From Peptostreptococcaceae bacterium (GTDB lineage: Bacteria; Bacillota; Clostridia; Peptostreptococcales; Peptostreptococcaceae): 64,000 bases of DNA. Location: the NCBI GenBank assembly GCA_025210335.1, contig JAOARY010000005.1, forward strand, positions 1 through 64,000, given 5' to 3'. Positions 43,887 to 53,811 of the stretch are shown here, piece by piece (position 1 is the stretch's first letter; every line of letters starts with the position of its first letter). The notes beneath the pieces were generated by a model that was not told where the DNA came from, searched no databases, and saw only the letters and a list, made by a program, of their open reading frames with translations. A program made the position numbers and the translations under genes.

Positions 43887-44995
43887 TGAGGATTTTAGTT
43901 ACTGGATCAAAAGGTTTTATTGGCAAAAATCTTATTGCTGAATTAAAGAATAGAGGATATGATAATATTTTAGAATTTGACAAAGATAATACATTACAGG
44001 AACTTAAAACTTATTGTGAAGACATTGATTTTGTATTTCATTTAGCTGGAGTAAATAGACCAAAAAATGAATCGGAATTTATGGTAGGTAATTTTGACTT
44101 AACAAAGAATCTGTTAGAAATTTTAGAAGAGAAAAATAATAACACACCTATTCTTATTACGTCGTCCATACAAGCAATAAAAGACAATCCTTATGGAAAA
44201 AGCAAAAAAGCCGGAGAAAAGTTGGTGAGAGATTATTCAAATAGAACAGGTTCTAATGTATTTGTATATAGATTACAAAATGTATTTGGTAAGTGGTGTA
44301 AACCAAATTATAATAGTGTTATAGCAACATTTTGTAATAATATAGCTAAAGGGATAGAAATTACAATAAATGATTCGAATGTGAAATTAAATTTAGTTTA
44401 TATTGATGATGTTATAAATCAATTTATAAAAACTTTAAAAAATAAGGAGATAAAAATAAAAGGATTCTGCATGGTTGATACAGTTTATGAAGTTAAACTA
44501 GAAACTATAGCAAATTTAATAAAAGAATTTAAATGTAGTAGGTTAAAATTAGAAGTGCCAAATATGTCAGATAGTTTTACAAAAAAATTATACAGCACAT
44601 ATTTAAGCTATTTAAAAGAAGACGATTTTTCCTATGATTTAAAAATGAATGTTGACAATAGAGGTTCTTTTACAGAATTTATAAGAACAAAGGATAGAGG
44701 TCAAGTATCTGTAAATGTATCAAAATCAGGAATTACAAAAGGAAATCATTGGCATCATACTAAAAATGAAAAATTTTTAGTTGTAAGTGGAAAAGGTGTG
44801 ATTAGGTTTAGAAAAATTGATTCAAGTGAAATTATAGAGTATTTTGTAAGTGCAGATAAGATGCAAGTTGTTGATATTCCAACTGGATATACTCATAATA
44901 TTGAAAACTTAGGTGAAACAGATATGGTAACTATAATGTGGGTTAATGAACCTTTTAATCCTGAAAAACCAGACACTTATTATGAATTAGTATAA
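43886..44995 (+). CDS. fnlB: UDP-sugar epimerase/reductase with cupin domain (FnlB/CapF)
   Basis: A 369-aa, two-domain protein. The N-terminal Rossmann part (VTGSKGFIGKNL; DFVFHLAGVNRP; NPYGKSKKAGE with YxxxK) is a reductase. The C-terminal cupin (residues about 245-369) carries the metal-binding GNHWHHTKNEKF and PTGYTHNI motifs. This fusion is specific for CapF/FnlB, which epimerises C3 and reduces C4 in UDP-L-FucNAc synthesis. Start overlaps the fnlA stop. Confidence 0.92.
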   Translation: MRILVTGSKGFIGKNLIAELKNRGYDNILEFDKDNTLQELKTYCEDIDFVFHLAGVNRPKNESEFMVGNFDLTKNLLEILEEKNNNTPILITSSIQAIKDNPYGKSKKAGEKLVRDYSNRTGSNVFVYRLQNVFGKWCKPNYNSVIATFCNNIAKGIEITINDSNVKLNLVYIDDVINQFIKTLKNKEIKIKGFCMVDTVYEVKLETIANLIKEFKCSRLKLEVPNMSDSFTKKLYSTYLSYLKEDDFSYDLKMNVDNRGSFTEFIRTKDRGQVSVNVSKSGITKGNHWHHTKNEKFLVVSGKGVIRFRKIDSSEIIEYFVSADKMQVVDIPTGYTHNIENLGETDMVTIMWVNEPFNPEKPDTYYELV

Positions 44996-45059
44996 AATAA
45001 TTTATTATTTAATTATATTATGACAGAGTGTTAATTTTATATGAGGAATGATTTCAAGT

Positions 45060-46385
45060 ATGAAGAAAAAGAAGAGAATAAAAAGTAAAACTTTATTAAA
45101 CGCTATAATTTTTTTCTTAATTATTCAATTGATTCCATTGTTTGCATTGTGGATTATTCCAGTTGAACCTGAAATATACAATTCTTCAGAGTATTATTTT
45201 GCAATGTTGTTATTCATTGTTTTTACAACTCTAAGTTTTGTATTTATGTATACTCTAACATATAGAACTATAAAGCTTAGGAATAGAAATTTTGATGAAT
45301 ATAATCAATTTTCAATTAAACAATTGAATTTTAATTCAAAATTAATATTTATTACATCTATTTTAGGTCTATTATTGATGCTATATGACAGAATTTATGT
45401 AAGAGGTATAAATTATAGTTTAGGACTTAGAAATGCTAGATACCAGTGGCTATACTCCGAAGTATCAAGCTCTATATGGAGTAAGATTGGAAATTTATTA
45501 GTACCTTTTGGTTACGTAGGATTATGGTTCTTGCTAGTTCATAAAAATAAATTGAAAACAATTCAAAAATTTCAATTAGGAATTGCAGCGGTGTGTACTG
45601 TCTTAGGTCATGCAGCGTTAAATGGCGGAAGAAGTCAAGTTTTGTTAGGCGCTGTATTATGGATAGCAATTAAAATGATTATGATTTTTAGAAATGATTG
45701 CAATAAAGTCAAAGAAAAGATACTGGAAAAAGCTAAAAAAAATATGATTTTAATTTTTGCTGGTTTATTTGTTGTGTTATTAACTTTAGACGGAATTGGA
45801 AAAGATATGGATTTGAAAAGTTATATAATTAATTTTGCACCAACATTATTAGGATCGGTGAATTTAGATAAAGTTAACATATTATCTTTTTTAGGTGCGT
45901 TTGGATACATGATGACATTTATTACTATGTATTTACTTCATGGTCAATATTCGTTTAGGTATGTTTTTAGTTTGAATGATACAGAGGGGTATGCGTTTTT
46001 TGGAACTTTGTTAAATCCGTTTATACAAATTTTGAAAACTTTAGGTTTTTCATTGAATTCGATTCAAAAAGATTTTTTTACAACGGAATATGCAATTTTT
46101 CTATCATTACCAGGAGCTTTTTTTTATGATTTTGGATATGTTGGATTAATAGTATTATCATTATTGTTGGGTATTGTATTTGCTATTGCAATACTTACTA
46201 TAAAATTTAGTAAAATAATTACTGGATATAAATTAGCATTTATTATGTTTGTATTATTTTATATAATATTGTCACCTGTTATGAGTGCTTCTGGGTTTGC
46301 TTATTTTTATTTTATAATATATGCTTTTATTACAATTGAAACAATAAATAGATTTAAATATAGAAAAAAAATAAACTGGATGTAA
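45060..46385 (+). CDS. wzy: Wzy-like O-antigen/capsule polymerase
   Basis: About 441 aa with 10-12 hydrophobic segments (start at ATG 45060 or at 45048; GAGGA at 45043-45047 fits the former better). Long periplasmic-type loop near the middle (YDRIYVRGINYSLGLRNARYQWLYSEVSS) and the motif HAALNGGRSQVLLG with Gly-Gly-Arg as in many polymerases. Low sequence conservation is normal for Wzy. It should join repeat units outside the membrane after flipping by the Wzx at 47802. Confidence 0.72.
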   Translation: MKKKKRIKSKTLLNAIIFFLIIQLIPLFALWIIPVEPEIYNSSEYYFAMLLFIVFTTLSFVFMYTLTYRTIKLRNRNFDEYNQFSIKQLNFNSKLIFITSILGLLLMLYDRIYVRGINYSLGLRNARYQWLYSEVSSSIWSKIGNLLVPFGYVGLWFLLVHKNKLKTIQKFQLGIAAVCTVLGHAALNGGRSQVLLGAVLWIAIKMIMIFRNDCNKVKEKILEKAKKNMILIFAGLFVVLLTLDGIGKDMDLKSYIINFAPTLLGSVNLDKVNILSFLGAFGYMMTFITMYLLHGQYSFRYVFSLNDTEGYAFFGTLLNPFIQILKTLGFSLNSIQKDFFTTEYAIFLSLPGAFFYDFGYVGLIVLSLLLGIVFAIAILTIKFSKIITGYKLAFIMFVLFYIILSPVMSASGFAYFYFIIYAFITIETINRFKYRKKINWM

Positions 46386-46442
46386 GAAAAATTATAAGAA
46401 ATATTGTGTTTAAGTAATAATGAGAAAGGATGATATGTTTTT

Positions 46443-47768
46443 ATGAATATAGTGATATTGTATGAAAGAAAAACTAGAGAAATATACAATGATTTAATGT
46501 TAAAAGTTATTTTAGAATCAAAAGGACATAGCTGTGAAATAGCTCAGATGTATGAAGCTGATAAATTTACAGGTTATAGTGGAAGACCAGATATTATATT
46601 GGCACCACATTTATATTCAACTAGAGAAATTCCAAGGATATGGAGTAGATTTGGTAAGTGCGAAACAATAGTAAATTTTCAATATGAGCAAATTTTATCA
46701 TTGGAACAAGAAAATGAAGGTATATTTGATCCTGTTGGAGAGGCAATGAATGCCATACATATTTGTTGGGGCGAAAAAACTCAAAAGCGTTTAACAAAAG
46801 CTGGGATAAAAGATAAAAATTTACCTATATTAGGGGCGATGCAATTAGACTTATTAAGAGAAGGATATATAGCAAATGCTAATGAGATGAAGAAAGATTA
46901 TGCTAGTCAATTTGGAATAGATAAAGAGAAAAAATGGTTATTATTTTTATCTAGTTTTACGTATGCAGATGCAGCAGATGCTTGGGTTAAGATGAATGAA
47001 AATAATGTAAATGCAAGTAGAGAGAATACAAGGGAATTACATTCGTTATCAAGAAAAGAAATACTTTCTTGGTTTGAAAAATTACTTGAAGAGACAGATG
47101 ATGTAGAAATAATATACAGACCACATCCAGATGAAAATTTTTTAGCATCTGTTAATGAAATTTCCGAAAAATATGCTAATTTTCATGTGATAAATATTGA
47201 TCCAGTAAAAAATTGGATTAATTGTTGTGATTTGATTTATTCTTGGTACTCAACTTCTGTTATTGAAGCATATTATTTAAATAAAAAATTTTCAATATTA
47301 AGACCTATTGGAATTAGTAGTGAATCAGAAATAAGTTTTTTAAAAGAAATGAACTTTATTGAAAATGAAGATGCATTTTTAGAAAATGTTTTAGGGAATT
47401 CTAACATTTTAAAGGAGTCAAATAATATTGATATAATAAAATCATATTATTATGTTGATTCAAAGGAAACGGCAGTGGAAAAATATGCAAATTACATAGA
47501 GCTTTTATATCGTAATTCTGTAAAATATAAATTTAATATAAGTGCAAAGGAAAAATATAAAGCACAATTTAAAACTTTTGGAGTTAAAATTGTCTATGGA
47601 TTATATAAAAAATTTAAAAATAAATTGGATTTAGATTATTATCGCAAAAGATTAGATAATAATTATTTTATTAGATGGTTTATAGAAATGGATAATCAGA
47701 TAGTACAAAAAGAAGATCTATTAGATATAGAAATAAATATAAAAAATCAACTTAATGTGGCGAAATGA
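46443..47768 (+). CDS. GT-B surface-carbohydrate glycosyltransferase (possible sialyltransferase)
   Basis: A 441-aa soluble protein with GT-B layout. The segment EIIYRPHPDENFL and then NCCDLIYSWYSTSVIEAYYLNKKFSIL recall surface-carbohydrate biosynthesis proteins and KpsC/CDP-glycerol-type transferases (HPxE-like motif). The C-terminal part is basic and could bind the membrane. As the only unassigned GT in a cluster with CMP-sialic acid genes it is the best candidate for the nonulosonic acid transferase. This is inference from context. Confidence 0.6.
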   Translation: MNIVILYERKTREIYNDLMLKVILESKGHSCEIAQMYEADKFTGYSGRPDIILAPHLYSTREIPRIWSRFGKCETIVNFQYEQILSLEQENEGIFDPVGEAMNAIHICWGEKTQKRLTKAGIKDKNLPILGAMQLDLLREGYIANANEMKKDYASQFGIDKEKKWLLFLSSFTYADAADAWVKMNENNVNASRENTRELHSLSRKEILSWFEKLLEETDDVEIIYRPHPDENFLASVNEISEKYANFHVINIDPVKNWINCCDLIYSWYSTSVIEAYYLNKKFSILRPIGISSESEISFLKEMNFIENEDAFLENVLGNSNILKESNNIDIIKSYYYVDSKETAVEKYANYIELLYRNSVKYKFNISAKEKYKAQFKTFGVKIVYGLYKKFKNKLDLDYYRKRLDNNYFIRWFIEMDNQIVQKEDLLDIEINIKNQLNVAK

Positions 47769-47801
47769 TTTTTATCATTTTTATAATGAAGGATGTTAGT
47801 T

Positions 47802-49214
47802 ATGAATAACAAAAAAAATTTTTTTTTCTCTGCATCAATAATATATATAATAGGAAATTTGATGACATCAGGTCTTGCTTTTATAGTTACTCCAATTTTT
47901 TCGCGTTTATTAACACCTAGTGATTTTGGAATAGCATCATTATATAATACTTGGCTTGCAATTTTCACAAATACAATATTTTTACAAACTTATGTTTCTT
48001 TGGCACCAAAAAAAAATAATTATAAAAGTGAAGAATTTAATAATTATACAGCTAACATATTATCTATTTCTACTATTTGTTTTTTTATATTTTTAATTAT
48101 GATAAATGGAACAATGAATTATTGGATTAATATAACTTCTTTCGAATCTGTATTAATAAATATATTATTGATTCACTCATATTTTCTTTATGTTATTGAA
48201 TTTAGCAAATATTACACAGTTCAATTATTTAAACCATATAAATATTTGTCAATTTCTTCAATATACTCAGTTGGATCCACAATTTTAGCCATAATATTAA
48301 TTTTTAATTTGAAAAATAATTTATATTATGGAAGGATTTTGGGATTCTCGATAACTGGGATATTATTGGGATTATATCTGAATATAAAAGTAATTAGATT
48401 AGGATTGGTTAATTTTAAAAATATAAAAAAGTACCACAAAGAATGTTTGAGAATAACAATACCGGAAGTTTTCTCGGCTTTAGGAGCACTAATTTTAACT
48501 CATGCTGATAGAATAATGCTAAAATGGTATTTTGGATATTCTGAAGTAGCTATATATTCATTGGCATATAGCATGTCTTTTATTACATTAGTTATTTGGA
48601 GTGCTACTAATAATGTTTGGGTTCCCTGGTATTTTAAAAATACGAAATTAAAACTTGATAAAGAAATAAATATTGTAGCTAGAAAATATATAATTATTAT
48701 TGCATTGTTTACAGCTGCAGTACTATTATTTATTCCGGAGTTTGTAAAAATTATGGCTCCAGGGAAATACTATTCAGCAGGAAAGATTTCTTTATATATT
48801 ATAGTTGGCTTATATTTTTATTTTTTAACAACATTTTTGACTAAATACCAGTTATATTTAGAGAAAAATAAATCTGTTGCAATTGGAACTATTATGGCTG
48901 CTATATTGAATATAATATTAAATATATTTTTAATACCACGTTATGGTAATTTAGGAGCTGCGATTGCTACATTACTATCGTATGTAATATTATTTATTTT
49001 TCACAATTATATAATTTTTAAACTAGGAAGCTTTAATATTATAAAAAGACATTTTTTTAGTGGTATTTGGATAGTACTAGCAAGTTTAATTTTATCACAA
49101 ATATTATATAAAAATATGATAATACGATTCAGTCTAATCTTTATAATTTTTGTTTTTTCGATATTTTATTTTAAAAGAGATTTAAAAAACATATTAAAGA
49201 ATAGTAGAAATTAG
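47802..49214 (+). CDS. wzx: Wzx flippase (MATE/MOP polysaccharide exporter)
   Basis: A 470-aa integral membrane protein with about 12-14 segments; start ATG 47802 with GAAGGATG upstream (ATG 47793 lies in the ribosome site). The N-terminus SASIIYIIGNLMTSGLAFIVTPIFSRLLTPSDFGIASLYNTW is typical of Wzx/RfbX. It flips undecaprenyl-linked repeat units across the membrane. Confidence 0.92.
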   Translation: MNNKKNFFFSASIIYIIGNLMTSGLAFIVTPIFSRLLTPSDFGIASLYNTWLAIFTNTIFLQTYVSLAPKKNNYKSEEFNNYTANILSISTICFFIFLIMINGTMNYWINITSFESVLINILLIHSYFLYVIEFSKYYTVQLFKPYKYLSISSIYSVGSTILAIILIFNLKNNLYYGRILGFSITGILLGLYLNIKVIRLGLVNFKNIKKYHKECLRITIPEVFSALGALILTHADRIMLKWYFGYSEVAIYSLAYSMSFITLVIWSATNNVWVPWYFKNTKLKLDKEINIVARKYIIIIALFTAAVLLFIPEFVKIMAPGKYYSAGKISLYIIVGLYFYFLTTFLTKYQLYLEKNKSVAIGTIMAAILNIILNIFLIPRYGNLGAAIATLLSYVILFIFHNYIIFKLGSFNIIKRHFFSGIWIVLASLILSQILYKNMIIRFSLIFIIFVFSIFYFKRDLKNILKNSRN

Positions 49215-49234
49215 AATATAAAGGAGTAGTAATA

Positions 49235-50371
49235 ATGTCTAAATTAAAATTAATGACGATTGTTGGAACTAGACCAGAAATAATTCGTTTAGCCGCTGTT
49301 ATTAAAAAAAATGATATATATTTTGAACAAATGTTAGTTCACACAGGTCAAAATTATGATTATGAATTAAATGAGGTATTTTTTAAAGATTTGAGTCTGC
49401 GTAAACCAGATGTATATTTAAATTGTGTTGGAAATAATTTGGGTGAAAGTATAGGCAATATTATATCTAAATCATACAATTTAATGCTTGAAAAAAAACC
49501 AGATGCACTATTAATATTAGGAGATACTAATTCTTGTTTATCTGCTATTGCTGCAAAAAGACTTCATATACCTATATTTCATATGGAAGCGGGAAATAGA
49601 TGTTTTGATGAATGTCTTCCTGAAGAAACAAATAGGCGTATAGTTGATCATATTTCGGATGTTAATATGTGTTATTCTGAACATGCAAGACGCTATTTAA
49701 ATTTTGAGGGAACTGCTAAAGAAAGAACTTTTGTAACGGGATCTCCAATGGCAGAAGTTTTAAATGCTAATTTTGAAAAGATAAAATCTTCAGATATTCT
49801 TGAACGTTTAAATTTGGATAAAAATAAGTATATGCTATTATCTGCACATAGAGAAGAAAATATTGATGATGAAAATAACTTTTTTAATTTAATGAATGCC
49901 ATTAATACTTTGGCCGAAAAATATGATATGCCAATTCTATACTCTTGTCATCCGAGAGCCGCAAAATATATAGAAGAAAGAAATTTTAAGTTTGATAAGA
50001 GAGTAATAAAGACTAAACCTTTAGGATTTCATGATTACAATAATTTACAAATGAATGCATTTTGTATTATTTCTGATAGTGGAACTTTACCAGAAGAGTC
50101 TAGCTATTATTTGAAGATGGGAAATCCTATTTCTGCAATTAGTATTAGAACTTCAACTGAAAGACCAGAAGCTTTAGATAAAGGAAATTTTGTTATTGCA
50201 GGAATAACGGTAAAAGAGGTATTACAAGCTGTTGATGTTGCTATAAAAATGAGAATGGATGGAGCTTTTGGTGAAGAAGTAGCTTGCTATATTGAGGATG
50301 TAAGTAATAAAGTGGTTAAAATAATTCAATCATATACTAATATTATAAATAAAACGGTTTGGAAAAAATAA
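49235..50371 (+). CDS. fnlC: UDP-GlcNAc 2-epimerase-type enzyme FnlC/CapG
   Basis: A 378-aa, non-hydrolysing 2-epimerase fold: TIVGTRPEIIRLA, ILGDTNSCLSAIAAKRLHIPIFHMEAGNRC, and SDSGTLPEESSYYLKMGNPISAISIRTSTERPEALDKGNFVIAG. The stretch HREENIDDENNFFNLMNAINTL...KPLGFHDYNNLQ is characteristic of CapG/FnlC rather than WecB. It gives the last step to UDP-L-FucNAc. AAAGGAG before the ATG. It is separated from fnlA/fnlB by the polymerase, GT and flippase genes. Confidence 0.88.
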   Translation: MSKLKLMTIVGTRPEIIRLAAVIKKNDIYFEQMLVHTGQNYDYELNEVFFKDLSLRKPDVYLNCVGNNLGESIGNIISKSYNLMLEKKPDALLILGDTNSCLSAIAAKRLHIPIFHMEAGNRCFDECLPEETNRRIVDHISDVNMCYSEHARRYLNFEGTAKERTFVTGSPMAEVLNANFEKIKSSDILERLNLDKNKYMLLSAHREENIDDENNFFNLMNAINTLAEKYDMPILYSCHPRAAKYIEERNFKFDKRVIKTKPLGFHDYNNLQMNAFCIISDSGTLPEESSYYLKMGNPISAISIRTSTERPEALDKGNFVIAGITVKEVLQAVDVAIKMRMDGAFGEEVACYIEDVSNKVVKIIQSYTNIINKTVWKK

Positions 50372-50435
50372 ATTGATATAAAAATATATATTTGAAAGGA
50401 GAATTATACTGAGAGGTCAGTATATAAATAAAAAG

Positions 50436-51473
50436 ATGAAAAGTATTCAAATTGGAAATAGAAAAATTGGAGAAGAATATTCACCATTGGTTATCGTAGA
50501 AATAGGAATAAATCACGAAGGTAGTTTGCAAACAGCATTTGAAATGGTAGATGCTGCATACAAAGCAGGGGCAGAAGTTATAAAACATCAGACACATGTC
50601 GTTGAAGATGAGATGAGTAAAGAAGCAAAAAAGGTAATTCCAGGAAATACGGATGTTTCGATTTATGAAGTTATGGAAAGATGCGCATTATCAGAAGAAG
50701 AGGAGATTAAATTAAAAAATTATGTTGAAGAAAAAGGGATGATTTTTTTAAGTACTCCTTTTTCAAGAGCTGCGGCAAACAGACTAGAAAAAATGGGTGT
50801 AGTAGCATATAAAATTGGTTCTGGAGAAATGAATAATTATCCTCTTTTAGATCATATAGCTTCATTTGGAAAGCCTATGATTGTATCAACTGGAATGAAT
50901 GATATTAAAAGTGTCAAAAAAGCTGTAGAGATTTTAGAAAAAAGAAATGTGAAATATGCATTATTGCATACTACAAATTTATACCCTACACCTGCTAACT
51001 TGGTTAGATTAGGTGCTATGCAAGAGTTACAAAAAGAATTTCCAGAAGCGATTATAGGCTTGTCAGATCATACTGTAAATAATAATGCTTGTTTAGCTGC
51101 AGTAGCATTAGGCGCTTCTATATTGGAAAGACATTTTACAGATAGAATTGATAGAAATGGTCCGGATATTGTTTGTTCAATGACGCCAAATGAATTAACA
51201 AATTTAATAAATGATTCTAAAGAAATTGCAAAGATGCGTGGTGGAAAAAAAGAAGCTACAAAAGAAGAAAAAGTAACTATTGATTTTGCATTTGCTACAG
51301 TTGTTACTATTAAACCAATATTAAAAGGTGAAGTTTTAACTAAAGAAAATATATGGGTTAAGAGACCTGGAACTGGAGAAATAAAAGCAGAAAATTATGA
51401 GAATATAATTGGTAAGAAAGTAAAAAGAAATATTGAAATAGACCAACATTTATTTTGGAATGATATAGAATAA
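50436..51473 (+). CDS. neuB: N-acetylneuraminate synthase (NeuB)
   Basis: A 345-aa protein condensing ManNAc with phosphoenolpyruvate. The TIM-barrel part has [59 protein letters not shown] and [18 protein letters not shown]. The C-terminal antifreeze-like (SAF) domain is at about 285-345. As I recall it, this pattern is that of Campylobacter NeuB1 (true Neu5Ac synthase) rather than LegI or PseI. The ATG at 50436 matches the family N-terminus, but the nearest strong ribosome site (AAAGGAG, about 50396-50402) is 33 bases away; an in-frame CTG at 50409 has ideal spacing. Confidence 0.92.
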   Translation: MKSIQIGNRKIGEEYSPLVIVEIGINHEGSLQTAFEMVDAAYKAGAEVIKHQTHVVEDEMSKEAKKVIPGNTDVSIYEVMERCALSEEEEIKLKNYVEEKGMIFLSTPFSRAAANRLEKMGVVAYKIGSGEMNNYPLLDHIASFGKPMIVSTGMNDIKSVKKAVEILEKRNVKYALLHTTNLYPTPANLVRLGAMQELQKEFPEAIIGLSDHTVNNNACLAAVALGASILERHFTDRIDRNGPDIVCSMTPNELTNLINDSKEIAKMRGGKKEATKEEKVTIDFAFATVVTIKPILKGEVLTKENIWVKRPGTGEIKAENYENIIGKKVKRNIEIDQHLFWNDIE

Positions 51474-51488
51474 AGGTGGTATTAGGAA

Positions 51489-52613
51489 ATGAAGAAGATA
51501 TTATTTTTAACAGGAACAAGGGCTGATTATGGGAAAATGAAACCTTTGATGAGTGCCATTGAAGAAAGTGAAAATTTTGAATGTCATATTTTTGTTACAG
51601 GAATGCATACTCTCAAAGAGTTTGGAGATACAAAATCGGAGATATTTAAAGATAAATTTAAAAATGTACAAGTATATATGAATCAAATTATCGAAGAACC
51701 TATGGATTTAGTTTTGGCAAATACGATAAATGGATTCAGTAGATATATAAGAGAATTGGAACCAGATTTAATTATAATTCATGGAGATAGAGTGGAAGCT
51801 CTAGCAGGTGCTATATCAGGAGCTATTAATAATATATTAGTAGCACATATAGAGGGTGGAGAACTATCTGGAACAATAGATGAATCTATAAGGCATTCAA
51901 TTTCTAAATTAGCTCATTTGCATTTTGTTTCAAACATTGATGCTAAAAATAGACTTATACAATTAGGAGAAGATCAAAATTCTATATTTGTAATAGGTTC
52001 TCCAGATATAGATATAATTCTTCAAAAACCGAGCATAAATATAGAAAAAATAAAAGAACGATATGATATTAAATTTAAAAATTATGGAGTTTTAATGTAC
52101 CATCCTGTAACTACAGAAGTTAATGTACTTAAATATAAAGTAGAAAAGCTTGTTGATTCTGTTATTGAAAGTGGATGTAATTATATCGTAATAAATCCAA
52201 ATAATGATCATGGACATAATATTATTTTAGATGAATATAAGAGATTCGACAAATATAAAAATATAAAAAGGTATCCATCTATTAGATTTGAATTTTTTAT
52301 AGAGTTGTTACGTAATGCCAATTTTATAATTGGGAATTCAAGTGCTGGAATTCATGAGGCTCCCGTTATAGGTTTGCCTAGTGTCAATATTGGTTCTAGA
52401 CAAAGTAATAGATTTAGCTATGAGTCCATTATAAATATTAGTCATTCAAAAGAAGAAATATTAAATGCGATTAAAAAAGCTGAAAATCTAAAAATCTCCA
52501 AAAAAACAACTTATTTTGGAGATGGGAATAGTAAAAATAATTTTATACGTATAGTAAATGAAGGTAAAATATGGACTACTCCTAGACAAAAAATTTTTAG
52601 AGATATTATTTAA
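51489..52613 (+). CDS. neuC: Hydrolysing UDP-GlcNAc 2-epimerase (NeuC)
   Basis: A 374-aa protein with FLTGTRADYGKMKPL, IIHGDRVEALAGAISGAINNILVAHIEGGELSGTIDESIRHSISKLAH and IIGNSSAGIHEAP, the signature of NeuC/SiaA-type hydrolysing epimerases that release ManNAc from UDP-GlcNAc. It follows neuB by 15 bases. Together with NeuB and NeuA it forms the complete route to CMP-Neu5Ac. A 2,4-diacetamido substrate (legionaminic route) is the alternative. Confidence 0.92.
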   Translation: MKKILFLTGTRADYGKMKPLMSAIEESENFECHIFVTGMHTLKEFGDTKSEIFKDKFKNVQVYMNQIIEEPMDLVLANTINGFSRYIRELEPDLIIIHGDRVEALAGAISGAINNILVAHIEGGELSGTIDESIRHSISKLAHLHFVSNIDAKNRLIQLGEDQNSIFVIGSPDIDIILQKPSINIEKIKERYDIKFKNYGVLMYHPVTTEVNVLKYKVEKLVDSVIESGCNYIVINPNNDHGHNIILDEYKRFDKYKNIKRYPSIRFEFFIELLRNANFIIGNSSAGIHEAPVIGLPSVNIGSRQSNRFSYESIINISHSKEEILNAIKKAENLKISKKTTYFGDGNSKNNFIRIVNEGKIWTTPRQKIFRDII

Positions 52614-52637
52614 TAACAAAATTAGGAGGAATAATAA

Positions 52638-53801
52638 TTGAAAAAAACATTAAATGTACTTCATATTGCAAGTTTTATTGGAAATATTGGAGATAATGCA
52701 AACCATAAAGGATCTAAATGGCTAAGAGAAAAATTTTTAGATTATGAGTTTAATATAACACAAAAAGAAATTAGAGGTTTTTATTGGAAAGAATGGTTCT
52801 TTAATTCAGCTGATTTTGTGAAAGAAGCAAATTCTTATGATCTGTTGATTATTGGTGGAGGAAATTATTTTGAATTATGGGTTGAAAATTCTAAAACAGG
52901 TACATCTATAGATTTAGATTTGGAATTTTTACAAGAAATAGATACACCTATTTTATTCTATTCATTAGGTTGTGATTTAGGACAAGGAGTACCAAAAGTT
53001 AATATTGAAAAATTTAAAATTTTTATGGATTATTTAACAAAAAATACTGAAAAATATTTTGTAAGTGTTAGAAATGATGGTGCTTTAACAAATATTGAAC
53101 AAATTTATGGAAAGAGATATAAAAATAAAATTTCAAGAATTCCTGATGGTGGTTTTTTTACAACAATAAAAAATTATAATCATTGCGAAATAGAAAAAGA
53201 AATGATTAACATTATAATAAATATTGCGGGTGATATGCCTGAGGTCAGATTTCCTAATGAGGAGGGTAAAATCAACTATAATACATTTATTGTTGATTTT
53301 GCAAAATTTATAGAAGAAATTAGTTTGAAATATGAAAATAAGGTTAATTTTGTCTTTGTGCCGCATATATTTAGAGATTTAAAAACATCATATGATATAA
53401 TTAACAATGTGAATGATAGGTTAAGAAGAACAAATATAAAAGTGGCACCATATTTAATTGGTGATAACGGTCATGATTATATTTTTTCATTATACAATGA
53501 ATCTGATTTGGTTTTAGGAATGAGATTTCACTCTAATGTTTGCAGCTATGCTTTAGAAAAGAATACTATTGGATTAATTAATTATGTTCAAATACAAAAT
53601 CTTTATAAAGATATTAATTCAAATGAATATGTTGAAATAAATAAAGAGAATTTCAAGCAAAAACTTAAAAATCTAGTAATAGAACATTTAAATAATAAAG
53701 AACATTTTGAGAATTTATCGAAAGATATAAAAGAAAAGTTACTTAATGACACAAAGGTAGAATATGAAAAACTTAATAACTGGTTAAAAATAAATTTTTA
53801 G
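52638..53801 (+). CDS. Polysaccharide pyruvyl transferase family protein
   Basis: A 387-aa protein with TTG start and AGGAGG upstream. It has N-terminal NIGDNANHKGSKWL, IIGGGNYFELW, and the C-terminal signature LYNESDLVLGMRFHSNVCSYALEKNTIGL of the PS_pyruv_trans/CsaB-like family (GMRxHS). Members add pyruvate ketals to sugars or act as glycosyltransferase-like enzymes. Its place between neuC and the amidotransferase suggests it modifies the same glycan. In S-layer bacteria pyruvylated wall polymers bind SLH domains, but no SLH protein is seen here, so that link is only a possibility. Confidence 0.75.
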   Translation: MKKTLNVLHIASFIGNIGDNANHKGSKWLREKFLDYEFNITQKEIRGFYWKEWFFNSADFVKEANSYDLLIIGGGNYFELWVENSKTGTSIDLDLEFLQEIDTPILFYSLGCDLGQGVPKVNIEKFKIFMDYLTKNTEKYFVSVRNDGALTNIEQIYGKRYKNKISRIPDGGFFTTIKNYNHCEIEKEMINIIINIAGDMPEVRFPNEEGKINYNTFIVDFAKFIEEISLKYENKVNFVFVPHIFRDLKTSYDIINNVNDRLRRTNIKVAPYLIGDNGHDYIFSLYNESDLVLGMRFHSNVCSYALEKNTIGLINYVQIQNLYKDINSNEYVEINKENFKQKLKNLVIEHLNNKEHFENLSKDIKEKLLNDTKVEYEKLNNWLKINF

Positions 53802-53811
53802 GAGTGTTAAT

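Noticed and set aside
52243-52252. Reverse Spo0A-box core (TTCGACA) within neuC.
   Set aside because: It lies inside a coding region with no promoter nearby, so it is most likely chance.
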